DNA of 64,000 nucleotides from Gyrodactylus bullatarudis. Taxonomy: Eukaryota > Platyhelminthes > Monogenea > Gyrodactylidea > Gyrodactylidae. A program made the translations under genes and the position numbers. Of this stretch, positions 25,388 through 37,600 are shown one piece after another. The stretch spans positions 558,767 through 622,766 of the forward strand of contig SSNU01000077.1 of NCBI GenBank assembly GCA_012064415.1, written 5' to 3'. Every line of letters starts with the position of its first letter. The stretch's first letter is position 1. The notes beneath the pieces were generated by a model, which was not told the DNA's origin, did not search any database, and worked only from the letters and a program-made list of their open reading frames with translations.

Positions 25388-27187
25388 TTAGGTACATTTG
25401 CCAGTAATAGCCATTATTAAATTTCTCTCAGTTACAGAAGAATATAAAATTGTTATGGAATAATCAACAGGTTCCTTACTTGACTCAATCTCATTTGAAA
25501 GTTTAACCTTTTTACTTTTGGAAGGACCATTGACTGCTTTATTCCTTACGGAAGGAATGTGACGTGTTTGAATGAGCTCCTTGACAAACCAAGGAAATGA
25601 TGGCGGCCCGTAAAAGTAAAAGTTGACTGCACCACGAATCTTTCGCCTTTTGAAGAAATAATAGCGCTCTGTAACGACCAAGATGCGAACTTTTTCTTCA
25701 TCGAATAGATTACGAAATTTATCTGCTTCGCTGTCTTTTGAATATTCATTGATTGAAATAAAGTCGAGGCACAATTTTTTCAGTTCTTCTGTGAGGAAAA
25801 GAGAATCATAAAAGTCGGGCACATAGATTAGAACCCGTTTCTGGGAACCCTTCATGATATTTGGGAGAATTTTATCAACAAATGCAGAAAATCTAGCTTG
25901 AGAAGATATCCGTCCATCTGGAATAGAAAATGGTAAAAATTAAAACACAACATACCTAATGCACTAATGTTGAAATCCTTTAAGGATTTCTGAGCTGGTA
26001 CTGATTGATTCTGAGACAAATGTTTCAAGTTGAAATTCGGTAGGAAGAAGGGTAAAATGTTAACCTTGAAGGAGGATCCATCAGATAAAGTGGTCCCAGA
26101 GAAGAGGCTGGATTCATCTAGGTAGGTAGGAAATTTCCTTGGGTCCTGATACAGGTAATAGTTTAAACCTTGGAAATCTAAAATGGAAACGTGAATCATC
26201 TAAACCTTACTCTTGAACTTAGTAGCTAGACAATCAATCAGATGTGATTGAATTGAGGAGAATACAAGATTTTGTCGATATTTTACCCCTTGTTCCGATA
26301 GATGAGCAATTCGAATTCTGGCAGGGTTGGGAAATATAGCTTTCGATGGTTTCTTATTCAGTTTTTCAATTATCTCGATAAGATTTTGCCAATTCTGCAT
26401 CATTAAAAGTTCGGCCTGGTCAATTATGAGCACCTCGATAGACGCAGTTATGTTTTGAACATCCTCTTCTTTTTCATCGTCAATTACAGTCTTTAAGCCG
26501 AGGGGAGAGGCAATAATTAGGTCTGATTCAGAAAATGGACTGTAAAGCTTGATATTTTTCTTTGAAATTTTGACACCAATTTTGAAGCAATCACACGAAT
26601 TTCCACTATTGTAGTGGAGAAAATCAGATGGCTTATTCGCCTCATTATTGGTGGATGAAAATTCCGTATCAAAACGTTTTTTCTGAGCAATCGAAGACTT
26701 GTCTGGCATGTACTTAATTAAACTATCGATAAGTTTACATGCTAGTTTTTTAGTAGGAATGAGAACCAGAACTCTAGCTTTGTGGAAACCTTGATCTCGA
26801 ATTTCACTAGGAATTATGGAAAATTCAATTTACTCAGTTAACAATTTTTCATTCTTTTCTTTTTCGTTATTCAAGTCCACTATATGTTTGGATCTAAAAA
26901 AGAAAAATCAAAAAGAGAATTTACCTGATAATATGGTCCATAATATGTTTAGAATAGCACAAAACAATTTCTTCATTGTCAAAGGGTCTTCGATTGTAAA
27001 TAATGTCTTCATAATTGTTGATTTTTCGATAAATTTCATCATATTTAGAAAACTTTTCTGTGTTGTGATCGATTGGTATCAGGGGAAAACGTTTATTGTC
27101 AACATTTGCCATGTGATCAAAATGATTTTCCTAAATTGTATGAATTAGATGAATTACGTAAACTAGATCAACTTTATCAAGATCCAT
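25388..27187 (-). CDS. UTP25: UTP25 (DEF homologue), SSU processome factor
   Basis: Six exons: 27187-27158, 27130-26925, 26893-26843, 26806-26211, 26177-25956 and 25917-25388. They total 1635 nt (544 aa) with all phases consistent. The introns are 27, 31, 36, 33 and 38 nt. The product is the nucleolar U3-associated factor Utp25/DEF, a degenerate DEAD-box-like protein acting in early 18S rRNA processing. Visible landmarks are RDQGFHKARVLVLIPTKKLA (motif Ia region), SDLIIASPLGLKTVI, IEVLIIDQAELLMMQNW (IDQA replaces DEAD, about residue 223), RQNLVFSS, VLIYVPDFYDSLFL and VTERYYFFKRRKIRGAVNFYFY. A Walker A motif is not seen, as is usual for this family. The acidic N-terminal extension of vertebrate DEF is nearly absent. 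The start at 27187 depends on accepting the 27-nt first intron; otherwise translation could begin at 27112. It is divergent from UTP3. Confidence 0.92.
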
Positions 27188-27380
27188 TAATGGATAATTG
27201 AAATGTCTCTTCAGAGAAGAATAATTATCAAAGCGTATAGGAATAGATTTAGAGGGAATGCTTTCATTTACAACAGTCATGTTTCAGACACACTAATTTT
27301 TTGTAAATTTCAGTCATTAAAACATGCCATTTCTAGTAAATTGTTGTTTTATCTTGCTTCAATTACAAAATATTTTACTC
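27188..27380. promoter_or_regulatory. Shared head-to-head promoter of UTP25 and UTP3
   Basis: Only 193 bp separate the proposed start codons of UTP25 (minus) and UTP3 (plus), so the interval must contain both 5' UTRs and both promoters. I see no TATA box or other named element with confidence. Both products work in the same complex, which fits co-regulation. Confidence 0.5.
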
Positions 27381-28852
27381 ATGGTTCAGACTAAAAAGAG
27401 ATTTCACGATTATTATGGAAACGATGCGATCAATGAAGATGACGACGGTATGATTCATTTTCTAATACTATTCAGAAAGCAAAAAGTTAATTCTTACTGA
27501 CTGTATCAAACAGCAGCAAAAGTTATATTCTATTAATTCCAATAACACGGATAATTTCAAGCTTATACTTCAATTTAATTATCTCGATTCAACACGTGTT
27601 TATTATTCTGGAATATCTCGTTTGGAACTCTACCAACAGTATAAAGATAAGATTGATATTAATCTTGAATCATTTGGAATTGACCTCAATGATTTTACTC
27701 AAAATACATTTCCTGTTGACACATCAGAGGAATATCGTCTTATTTCTTCTCATAATTTACCACTACTATTCATTCCTAAATTTGATTCACAAAACGAACT
27801 TATGTATTTCCTCTCAAAAAATTATCCTGATGTTCATATTTGGTACTTGGAAGGTATTAAATCGATTTCTTGGCTAAATAAAAAATGGAAACCTCTGATA
27901 AAAGGTTTCGGATTGAGCAAAGAGTCTAAATCAGTAATAAAAACTTTTGATCCAGATTGTCTTGCTATAAATCACATTAAAGGCCAATTTGAATGGTACA
28001 GAAAATATTGCGAAATGATAAAAAAGTATTTTATCGATAGATTATCTTTCCTGCCTCTGTTCAACGAATCCACCCTGATAAATGATCTCGAGCTGATGAA
28101 AAAACAGAGAGAAGAATTTGTTCAAAACGACTCAGGTTTCTTGAAAATTGTTGGGAATCGTTTCTTGGTTGTATTCAACAATGTTACTGAGAGTAGCACT
28201 TCCAAGTTCTCAATAAAATCAATTGCCAATAAAATCTCTGATGAAGAGGAGAAGAAGGAATTGTGAGTTACTTGCGAAATATAACTTTCCCTTGATCATT
28301 CTATTTTTTCCATCCAGTCTAGCCTTTTTCATGAACAGGAAAGCTGCCATACAATTTCTTAAAGAAAATGAAAATGGGTAAGTATAATTTTCATGATAAT
28401 CATTGTGAGAATTCCGAGTTTTTCTTCCCTTTAAAATTTTTTTTCAATTTCATTTCTTGACTGTTAAAATATTTCTCTCTTAAAGCAACGATGATCTCGA
28501 TTATAATTCAGACAATGAGGAAGAAGGCTCTGAGAATGATGAAGTGAACTGCAATGAGCCAGTAAATCGTCCTGCTCCCATTCATGTATGTCTATAAATT
28601 AGGCTAACCTTTGTTATAAGAAATAATTAATTTTTATTCTTTCAGATTATCAAGAATCGCGGTATCATAAAATATCGTCATAAACGTGAACGTAATCCTC
28701 GTGTACACATGAAACACAAATACAAAAAGGCTCTGCTCAGATATAGATCTAGGATAGCTCCAGTAAAGACAGAGGAAACATTATACTCTGGCGAGAAACG
28801 TGGCATTCGTGCTCATGTATCTAAATCATATAAATTTAATAAAAAACCATAA
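27381..28852 (+). CDS. UTP3: UTP3 / Sas10, SSU processome protein
   Basis: Five exons: 27381-27447, 27476-28262, 28318-28377, 28486-28585 and 28646-28852. They total 1221 nt (406 aa); the first intron is 28 nt. The C-terminus is the conserved Sas10 domain: RPAPIHIIKNRGIIKYRHKR, ERNPRVHMKHKYKKALLRYR, then VKTEETLYSGEKRGIRAHVSKS, ending FNKKP. An acidic stretch, NDDLDYNSDNEEEGSEND, precedes it, and the N-terminus KKRFHDYYGNDAINEDDD is typical. The central part, about residues 100-270, is very diverged but keeps the order of the Utp3/Lcp5 helical region. Utp3 is a U3 snoRNP component needed for 18S maturation, and in yeast Utp25 is reported to bind it. The AATAAA signal overlaps the last codons (28838-28843). 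The gene runs tail-to-tail into CFAP57. Confidence 0.92.
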
Positions 28853-28863
28853 GTATTTTTATT
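28838..28863. terminator. Overlapping poly(A) signals of two convergent genes
   Basis: On the plus strand AATAAA lies at 28838-28843, inside the last codons of UTP3. On the minus strand AATAAA spans 28863-28858 and overlaps the CFAP57 stop codon (28861-28859). The two stop codons are 6 bp apart, so the 3' UTRs must overlap in antisense unless cleavage is immediate. Confidence 0.6.
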
Positions 28864-31800
28864 CAATTAACCCTTCCGAATTCTCTTCTAGTTCTTGATT
28901 CTCGTTAATATGAGCTTCACGTAAATTCTCAAGTTCTGCCTTGAAATGACTCAGTAATCTAGATTGAGCTCTCAGTGTTCTCTTGGCCTCATCGGCCTCA
29001 TTTTCAATTAATGTTTGGTCTTTTTCTCGCAAACCCTGGTAAATGATATAATTTCACAAAAAATTTTTAGAATAATAAATATTCAGCTCACCTGCTTATC
29101 ACCACTTGGGGTTTTTAATAGAGTCAACTTCTTTTCTGATATGCTACAGCGTTTCAATTCTTCTCGTAAGTCGTTGATTTCTTTCAATAGAACTATATTT
29201 TCCTGCATTAATTTTTTCATGTCAAGCTTGTGGGCTGTGTTAGACCTTGTTAGTTTGGCTTTAATGCTATCTACGCATCTTTCTAGATGATCTTTTTGAC
29301 GAATAATAGACTTTTCGTTTTCCCCAACTCCAGTTTCCTCTTGATTCTGTTGTTGAAAAGATTTAAATTACTTAACTCTCAAGTTCTGAGCTACAAAATT
29401 AAATAATTAACAAATAATCTTACTTTAGCTGACTATTGATCAAGAAATAAAATCATTTTATCAAATGAATCTTTATTAGAACTTACCTGAACAATAAACG
29501 CCTATTTGAAGAATATCATATTAATCAAAAAACACCTTAGAGAAGACCAATCAAATGAGCTCTATTTTGATTGGACGATATTTTATTGAATTAATTAATT
29601 TAGTTTTCATTGATTAACTAATTACCTTATCATGTTCAATATATTTCTTGTAAATTTCAATTATATTTTTCTTTAACTTCTTGGGATCCTGTATTTGGTC
29701 AACGCAATTGAAGATGTCAGACTTTAACCTATTCATTAAATTTTCAATATTTCTATTTTTACTCCTCTCATTATTCAGTTCAATGATAACTGCATTTCTC
29801 TTTTGGCTTATCTCCCCCACTCTCAGTTCAAGTTGTTGGTTTTGCTTGTGAAACTTTCCTAATTCTCCTTCCATCTGGAAAGATAAAGTTTACCTAAAAA
29901 ATCAGTTGCATACCTCTGCGATTTGATCTTGTAACTCCTTGATCTCTTGTTTCCTTGGCTCGATTTGCTTGTGCAAATCTTGTATTTTGTAATCTAGAAC
30001 AAATTTGTATTTCTCCAACTCTTGATTTTTCTTCTTCAAGTCATAGATCCTCTTTTCCTATTAATCGAGTAATAATATTTTTATATCCAAAGTCAAACAT
30101 AAATAGTAGTTGAAGAACACTTTTCTCACTTTTTCTTGGATCGTTTCATCTCTTTCTTGAATCTCCTTCTTCAATCCCAGAATGTCCTTTTCCAGACCTT
30201 TGATGAGATTTTGCATTTTTGACATTTCATTCAATTTTTTCTTCAGATTCTCCTTATTCTCATCGATTTCCCTTTGTAAAGTTTCATACTTTTTCCTCAT
30301 GACCCCTGTCTCACCACGGAGCTTTGAATTGGCTTCTCGTTCCTCTTTGATCTTCTTCTCATACTTCATTTTTATCTCGAGAATCTCCTTGTCAGCATTT
30401 TCCTCCATGAGAGTCCTCGAGTATTCAGATTCTTTCAAGTTCTCCTCAATTGTCTTGTTGAGGTTTTCAATGATGACTCGTTGCTCCTCTAGTTCATTTT
30501 CATAAGACCTCCTTAACTCTTCAGTGTCCTCATCTCTTGATTTCAATAATTCCTCGATTCTTCTCTCATAGTCCTCTTGCAAGTGCTGTGAGTTAGTGAG
30601 AAGCTCTTGCATTTTCTCATATTCTTCACTTAGTTTTGCCTTGTAGGAATTTTCTATATCGAGCAGTTCATTATTGTGAACTTCAATGACCCCCTGAAGT
30701 TGTTCTTCATGCTTAAAATCGTTACGCTCCTTTTCCGTGAGCAGGACAAGATTTTTACTCTTCAAATTTTCCATTTCCTCAGCAAAGTGTTCATTAAGTT
30801 CCTTAAGACGATCGGAATAGTTCATCTCCTTCAGACGAAGCTTATACTTTGTCTCTAGTTTAAGTTCATCAATGCGTGTCCTCAGCTCAAATATCGTAGA
30901 AGTCTTTATAAGGATTTAAGTTTAAATCAAATTTACCTTATCTTCCAGATCAGCTTTTGAGATTAACACTTCATCAGTGAAAATTATGTCATGAGTAACT
31001 TTCTTGATTGATGAATCACTATCCTGGAGTTTCCAGATGAATATTGAACTATCAAGGCTAATCTGAATTGCGTTTTCAAGATTAAAAGGGATAATTTACC
31101 GAAATCAATAGATTATCATTAACAGTAATCTTAAGGTTGACTACCTTTGCACAATGGCCAATGTAATCAATGTACTCATTCGTAACCAGGGGCAATTTAT
31201 ACGATCTTATATGACCCTGACTGGTGCCGACAAACAACATCCGTCCATTATCAGACAGGCAACAACAAGTGAGCAGATCACCCTTTGAATCTAGTTCACA
31301 GATAGTCTGTATTTATCTTGAATTAATTTTACTAGAGATTCTTACATTTGATTCAGAAATTTCTTTTATCTTCATGTCACTTCCAACGCAGAAGGAATAA
31401 CTCCCATCATTTGCTGTTGTCACAGAGGAATAGTCACACGATTTAAGTACATTTTCAAACAATCTTTTTCCTAATAAAAGAGAGAAATTCTTCAGTACTA
31501 CTGTATTAAAAAAAAAATTTTTCACCACGATTTTTCACTGAAAAAAACGAAATTAGAAATTTGGAGTGATTTTTGGGAAGAAAATCTTTTATGATATTTT
31601 TGGAATCAAAATTATTGAAGAAAGTCCTTTCCTGTATACTAAAGAATGCTTTTAATGATTTTTAATTATAAATTCATGAATCATACCGGTTATTGTATCC
31701 CATTCATAGACTGCTCCATCCCGACCACAAGAAACTAACTTGAGATCGTTCCTTGACCATGTAATATCAGTTATTATACCATTGTGGCCCTTGAGTGTTG

Positions 31801-33734
31801 TTATTAGGGAGAAAGAAATTGAAGAGAATATCTGTATCAAGTTATTATTGACAATAGCAAACATGTGCCCTCCACAGCTGAATGAGCACTGACAGCAATT
31901 TCTAATAGGGAATTCCTTAAATGTTCTAACATCATCAACTAGAACGTTCATCATTCGTAGTTTATCGGCAAAGCCGGCCAGAACATAAAGACCCATTGGG
32001 TGAAGGGCAACACAGTATGGCTCTTCGGGAAATTCCTTTGATAGTTCCAAGGTGCTAATTAGGTTTTTTTTAAATTCAGATCCCTTCGATAATTTTTGAT
32101 AATGATTGATAATTTTTTGAGGAAATTAAACTTAAATTCTACTCATAATTATGAATAAATTATAATTTATATAGGTTAAAATTTATTAAATTTTAGAAAC
32201 TTATCAGTTTTTATAAGCCCATAAACTAAAGATATGAATGACTAATTTTGATCGGTCGCTTACAAGTAAGTAAAGATAAGATATTGAAAACATAATTAGC
32301 TGTTATTTATCATTTATGTTGATACTTTTGCATGAACCTAGAATGTTCATCTACTTAAAATTTTGATTTTAAATTGTTGGTTTTTAAACCCTAAGCCAAA
32401 AAGATGATAAACTTTTTAGCAGTAGCTCACTGTGGAGTCAGGTTCATTTAAATAAATCACTCACCATGTTTCTAAATTCCAAATCTTTATATTTTTCTCT
32501 CTATCACAGGTAATGGCCAACGGCTTTCTAGAAGCAATATCAAGGCTTAAAATCTCATCCGAATGAAAAGAATTAGATATCAGTTTTAGATACAAGACCG
32601 GTATCGATCCATTTTCCTCTGATTTGTTTTTAAATTCTTTGGGATTTAGGTCAGAAATCCTAAAACTGTACAATTGATTGTTATTCGAACTACATAAAAG
32701 TAGTTCCTTGTTAGGACTTGTCGACATGTTGCCAATAATCCTACGAGAATAGTCCACTTCATTCTTCTTTTCACATGGAATATGGAGTTCTAAAATTTTT
32801 TCACAATTAGCAAGTTTTAATGAATTCTCATTGGGACTTCGAAGGAAAACATGGACAGTACCCGGACCAGAAGAAACAAAGAAATATCTTTTAGAAATAC
32901 AAATTGCATTACAAGCCAGCATTTCTTTCACCTGGTATTCTTCTAATTTTCTACAATTTAAATTACTCTTAAAATATCAAACCCATCATTTATCAGCGGT
33001 GTCATGCTTTCCAAAACTAACTGGCCGCAGTCAAATTGAAATTTCATTTCTGTTTTATCATAGATACTCCATTTTCCAAGGGTATTCCCAACTAAGATGA
33101 GTGTTTCACTCAACCATTTCGATACAGTCAAGTTTTCATTTTCTATTTTTATCAAATAGTCAATTTTTATTGACTGGTCATTGACTCTAAAGACTTTGAA
33201 AAAGTTTTCACCAATTGCACAAACTTTTTTATTTTCATAAGGACTTATGGATATTTTACAAATTCTATTTTGAGAGGTTGTCGATTTGGTATTGGCTAAT
33301 TCTTTATGCTTTTCCCAAAACCAATAGGACATTTGATAATCAGGATCATCTAGTTGAAACGCAATATAAGATGAATCAACTGAAAATGACATTGATATAA
33401 TGTTTGTTGAGTTTCCATCAGATGGAGTCAAAACTTTCTTTCGAACTTTTGCATTCAGATCATATATATAAACATGGGACCTCTCATCAATTTTCTCAGC
33501 TACAGCAATGAATCTTCGATTTGGACTGAATGCAATTGCTGTTACCAGTTGAGAATTTTGAGAAAGAGAAATGAAATTCTGAGATTTTGTTGTTAAACTG
33601 TGAATAATAATGTTTGATCCACATGGATAAACGATTTGATTGTCATCAACAAATGAGAGGCACTCTCTAATGTCCTTTCGAAATCCAAAAGAGTAATTGA
33701 TTTGAGCTAAGCCTTGCGTCGTTCTTTTCTGCAT
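28859..33734 (-). CDS. CFAP57: CFAP57 (WDR65), cilia/flagella WD-repeat coiled-coil protein
   Basis: Twelve exons: 33734-32967, 32931-32465, 32054-31687, 31470-31346, 31306-31100, 31062-30937, 30903-30130, 30057-29914, 29874-29626, 29501-29487, 29346-29092 and 29035-28859. They total 3675 nt, 1224 aa, close to the roughly 1250 aa of vertebrate CFAP57. Residues 1-650 form WD40 propellers ([29 protein letters not shown]-like [46 protein letters not shown]). Residues 670-1200 form a long coiled coil ([54 protein letters not shown]). The protein is an axonemal factor linked to inner dynein arm assembly, so the organism has motile cilia. Intron sizes run from 33 to 410 nt. The exon at 29501-29487 is only 15 nt (AFIVQ). 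The start ATG is 83 bp from that of MRPL46. Confidence 0.95.
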
Positions 33735-33817
33735 ATTGTATTCCCACTAAATTTTTCTATAGTGATTCCCAAAAAAATCATGTTGTTTTTGTTTGTTTAT
33801 TTGATAATTTCGGAAAA
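33735..33817. promoter_or_regulatory. 83-bp bidirectional promoter of CFAP57 and MRPL46
   Basis: The start codons of the two divergent genes are separated by only 83 bp of AT-rich sequence (TTTGTTTGTTTATTTGATAA). Both transcription start sites must lie in this gap or inside the opposite gene. No canonical TATA or initiator was identified. Confidence 0.5.
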
Positions 33818-34527
33818 ATGTTAAATCCGGTACGAATATTTTCTGGATTATGTGTAAAGCGAAAACCGATAGTAATGGCAGCCCCAAACGAATTAGAGCA
33901 AAAGGTTATAAATTTGAAGAAACAGATTGAGTTTGAAAAAAGTTCTTACTCATTACATGAGTATCAATTAATCAAAGAAAAGTCTGTGACGGATAAAAAT
34001 ACTGTTGTTGATACTGCTTTGGATAATGAATTGAAGTGGGAAAAAGCACGAGAAGAGTTCACTTGTGCTCCAATGCTGACCAGTTACGATAAAAACAATG
34101 ACACATCTTCTACATTCAGAAAACTGTCCGAGACTTTATATTTACTTGTAAGATCTAAATCCAACGCCTCGAACCCCTGGATTTTTCCCGTATTAGAAGT
34201 TTCGAAGAACAATGATTTACGTCAAGTAAATTTTAATATTTTTATTCAATTTTGTAGACGGCAGACAATCTTTCGTCGAGTCTTTTTCCAAGTGAAAGTG
34301 ATTGGTCGATATTTGGTAGAGCTCCACAATCGGTTTATGAAGGAAAGAGGAAAGAAAATCCTATGCAAGTGTACTATTACTTCTGCTATGTCGATAGAGA
34401 TTATCCAGGCTTACTCAATGAAGAGTTTTCTTCGAAGTATGACTATGCCTGGTTGAGTAAAAACGAAGTTCTAGATAAGATTAAAATAAATAAAACTTCC
34501 AAATTGTACAGTAAACTAATGAATTAA
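33818..34527 (+). CDS. MRPL46: Mitochondrial ribosomal protein L46 (mL46)
   Basis: Two exons, 33818-34225 and 34258-34527, separated by a 32-nt intron, give 225 aa (vertebrate mL46 is about 280). Diagnostic stretches are LCVKRKPIVMAAPNELEQKV, LKKQIEFEKSSYSLHEYQLI, RKLSETLYLLVRSK, WIFPVLEV and, in exon 2, GRAPQSVYEGKRK...YYYFCYV and YAWLSKNEVLDKI. It is a Nudix-fold-derived structural protein of the mitochondrial large ribosomal subunit, without catalytic Nudix residues. The short, basic, hydroxylated N-terminus MLNPVRIFSGLCVKRK fits a mitochondrial targeting signal. It is convergent with NCAPD2; the stops are 151 bp apart. Confidence 0.93.
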
Positions 34528-34678
34528 TTATAGACCTTTAATAATGCATGAAATACTTTTTATTTATTTTGTCCGGATTTAACACTAAAATTACGATAAA
34601 GTAAGAATTATTGAGGAGTGATTAGTTTTGATTATTATTTATTTATGCGATACAAAAACAATTTATTAAGCTAGTAGT

Positions 34679-37600
34679 CTATTCATCTTCGAATATATCT
34701 TCTATTTTACTTTTATCTGGAGAAGTTGTAGTAACGTCTATAGCAGCAGCAGCTAAAGTTGAAAAAAAATTTAGTCAATAAAAATATTGAGCAGGTGTAT
34801 AACATCACATAAATATTATAATGCTTAAGGAGTGGATTTAAAAATACAATAATGCTGTTGTTCAAGTTTATGCTAATTCTACTGTTGAATTTAATTGAAA
34901 TCGAAAAGAAATTGGAAATAATGCCAGTTTGATAAATAAAATTTCTTAATACCTTTTGTTTTTCTTCCACGACTGTTTTTCTTCTTCTTTAGAGCCTCTT
35001 CACGGACTTCTTCAGCACGCTTCAACGCCATTTCATCAGCAACACCCGATTTGTGAATCTTGGACGAAAAAAGAATTTTCATGAAAGAACAAGAAATAAC
35101 TACAAGTTTAACATACCTCTTCAATTTTACTCTCAAAGTCAACCAGTTCTTCCTTGGCAGTGAATTTATCGGAATTTTTCAGTTTACTAATTATCGTGAC
35201 AAAGCATTCATAAACTGATTCAATATGTAACTTGTCAAAATAATTAGGCGAGTGAGACAAAAGGGACTTGAACATGCGATCATTAAAGTTCATTGATCTG
35301 AGGCAATAGGCCAAGTCACAGCATGATCGAGGTATACTGAATAAAGAAAATTACTTTAGTATTTATTGAAGTTCTGCGGATATCAGTTTACTTACTCGTT
35401 ATTCTTTAGACGGGCACAAATCTTGTCGACGAGATTCTCATTTTGTTTATCCTTTTGGACTTGTTGGAAAAGGTAACTAGGAATAAGAGGGTAAGAAAAA
35501 GTGAAAAAAAATGATCAAGGATAAGGCAACAAAAGAAGTTATCAAGACACAAAGAAACTCGAAAAATTAAAAAAGTATACTCACTCGACTATAAGTCTGA
35601 ATTTAGTTTCAGTTACTCCTCCGTGTTCCTCGTCAGATAGACGAGAAATGATATCTGGCAGGACATTGTACAAGGCATTATCTTTGGAGCCTAGTTCCTT
35701 GAAGAATATTCTTGCTAGTTGAGCTATACGTGAATTTTCATCAAGGAGGCACACTGCCATGGCACTTATTTGACCCTTGACCTAAGAAAGTTTTAATTAA
35801 ATATTTGTAAATTAATACTGACTACATACCCTGATCATGTCATTTAGAATGAGATGTGATAACGTATTCAGAGTGTTTATCTTGACTTTGGTACTAGCAT
35901 CGGAAAGTCTCGCATAGAGATGAGTCGTATAGGGTTCCATAAGATTTGGGAATCTACGATTGATATCGCCCAGGGCAACAACAAGATTTGAGCGGATTAT
36001 TTCACTATGATGTCGTTCAGCAATGGTGAAGAGGAGGCGAAGGTTTTGCTCGCAAAAATTGGAACTGATCAACATTAATTTGGCCAATGTTAGGGCTGAA
36101 ATACTCTGAAATTCAAGATCCTTAGACTTGTTCATATAGGTACACGCATAAATGACTAGCTGGGCTAATGAAGCGATTATAACCTTGTCAGGTTGATTGA
36201 CAAGCTCATTTTCACAAATTTGCCGGATAAGATCCGCCTCAAAGTCATCAGCTGATGCACCGGTAAGTTCATTGTCGTCATCTTCGTAGAGGTCAGGATT
36301 TTCTAAATTCGATTGATTATTGTTGTTTGTATTTAGGGATCGTCGAGCCATGGATTTTCTCGTCTTTTTCTTTTCAGCTGGATTCTTGTCAGCATTGCGT
36401 AATCGCAATTCATTGAGGACATCTGTCTCGAGATAAATCATCAATTTCATTCCAACATGGCCAAGGGCAAAGAAGAGACGAGTCAGTACAAAAGATGGAA
36501 CAGATATACTTTTTTGTTGACTTTGTGACGGGGGAAGGTCTTCGTTGATCTCTGCGTTATCTACGCTAATGTTTGGAATAGGATCAGGACTCTTGTTTTG
36601 ATTTGCTGCAATGTTTTTGTCAATTTTCTTAACCATCTTATGCAGCAAGTCTTCAGCACATATGTCAGCACTATCAGACAAGAAAAATATCATGTTGATT
36701 GCTTCCTCGAGGAAGGGGATGTAATGTGGTTGACGAACAGAGAAGAGACGAGAGATTAAAATCTTTTTGATTCCAATGAAGAAAACATGATGGGGAGGTT
36801 GACGATATGTTGCCTGGCTGATCAACACTTTGGACTTGTCAGAGTTCTCCTTTCCAGGAAGCTAGAAAAAGAATCCATGGTAATTTATCATTGATAAATC
36901 GTGAGAATAGCGTGAATTTCGGAACACTTACAGCACTAGAAGTTGGGACAAGTTTTTCCAACAGGGAAAGAATATGTTTGGCAAATTCCAAATCAATCGA
37001 GGGACTGATGGTGACACTGCTCTCTTCAGAGGAAGCATTCAAATCCTGATTCTCGTTCCATTCAATGCCAAGACCCTTGGACATGAGAATCGGCATTCTA
37101 TTTTTAAGATTTTGTACAGAGGGTCTGTAAAAAGAAGAGTCAAGGTAAAACTGTACTTGAGAAAATTAACCCGTTGACTCACTTAACAAGCATTGAGTTG
37201 AGGGTAATCAATAGAATAGAACGTCTACGTGAATCAGAAATTGCCTTGGCATCTTTCTCGGACTTGTTGGCACACAGTCTGGAGTAGCGCTCCAGTTCCT
37301 CTTCCAATTCTTTCCATACAAAAGGAATTAGACTTGGAGATAATTCATCGCGTTTTTCCAAAAGTTTTAGCGTGTTCGAAAGGGATATATGATCACCTCT
37401 CGTTCCAGACTGAATCAAGTCCAATAGGTTGTTGACTACGTTCAGGAGGTCACTTTGAGTTTTCATTTCATCAGGAGGCAGGTAAACTGTTCGTATAGCT
37501 TGTACAGCCTAAAAAAAAGAAATGATTAAAATGAAGAAACATAGATTAGTATGGACTTCTTACAGCATTACGAATGGACTCGTCACTACTCCAGCTAAGA

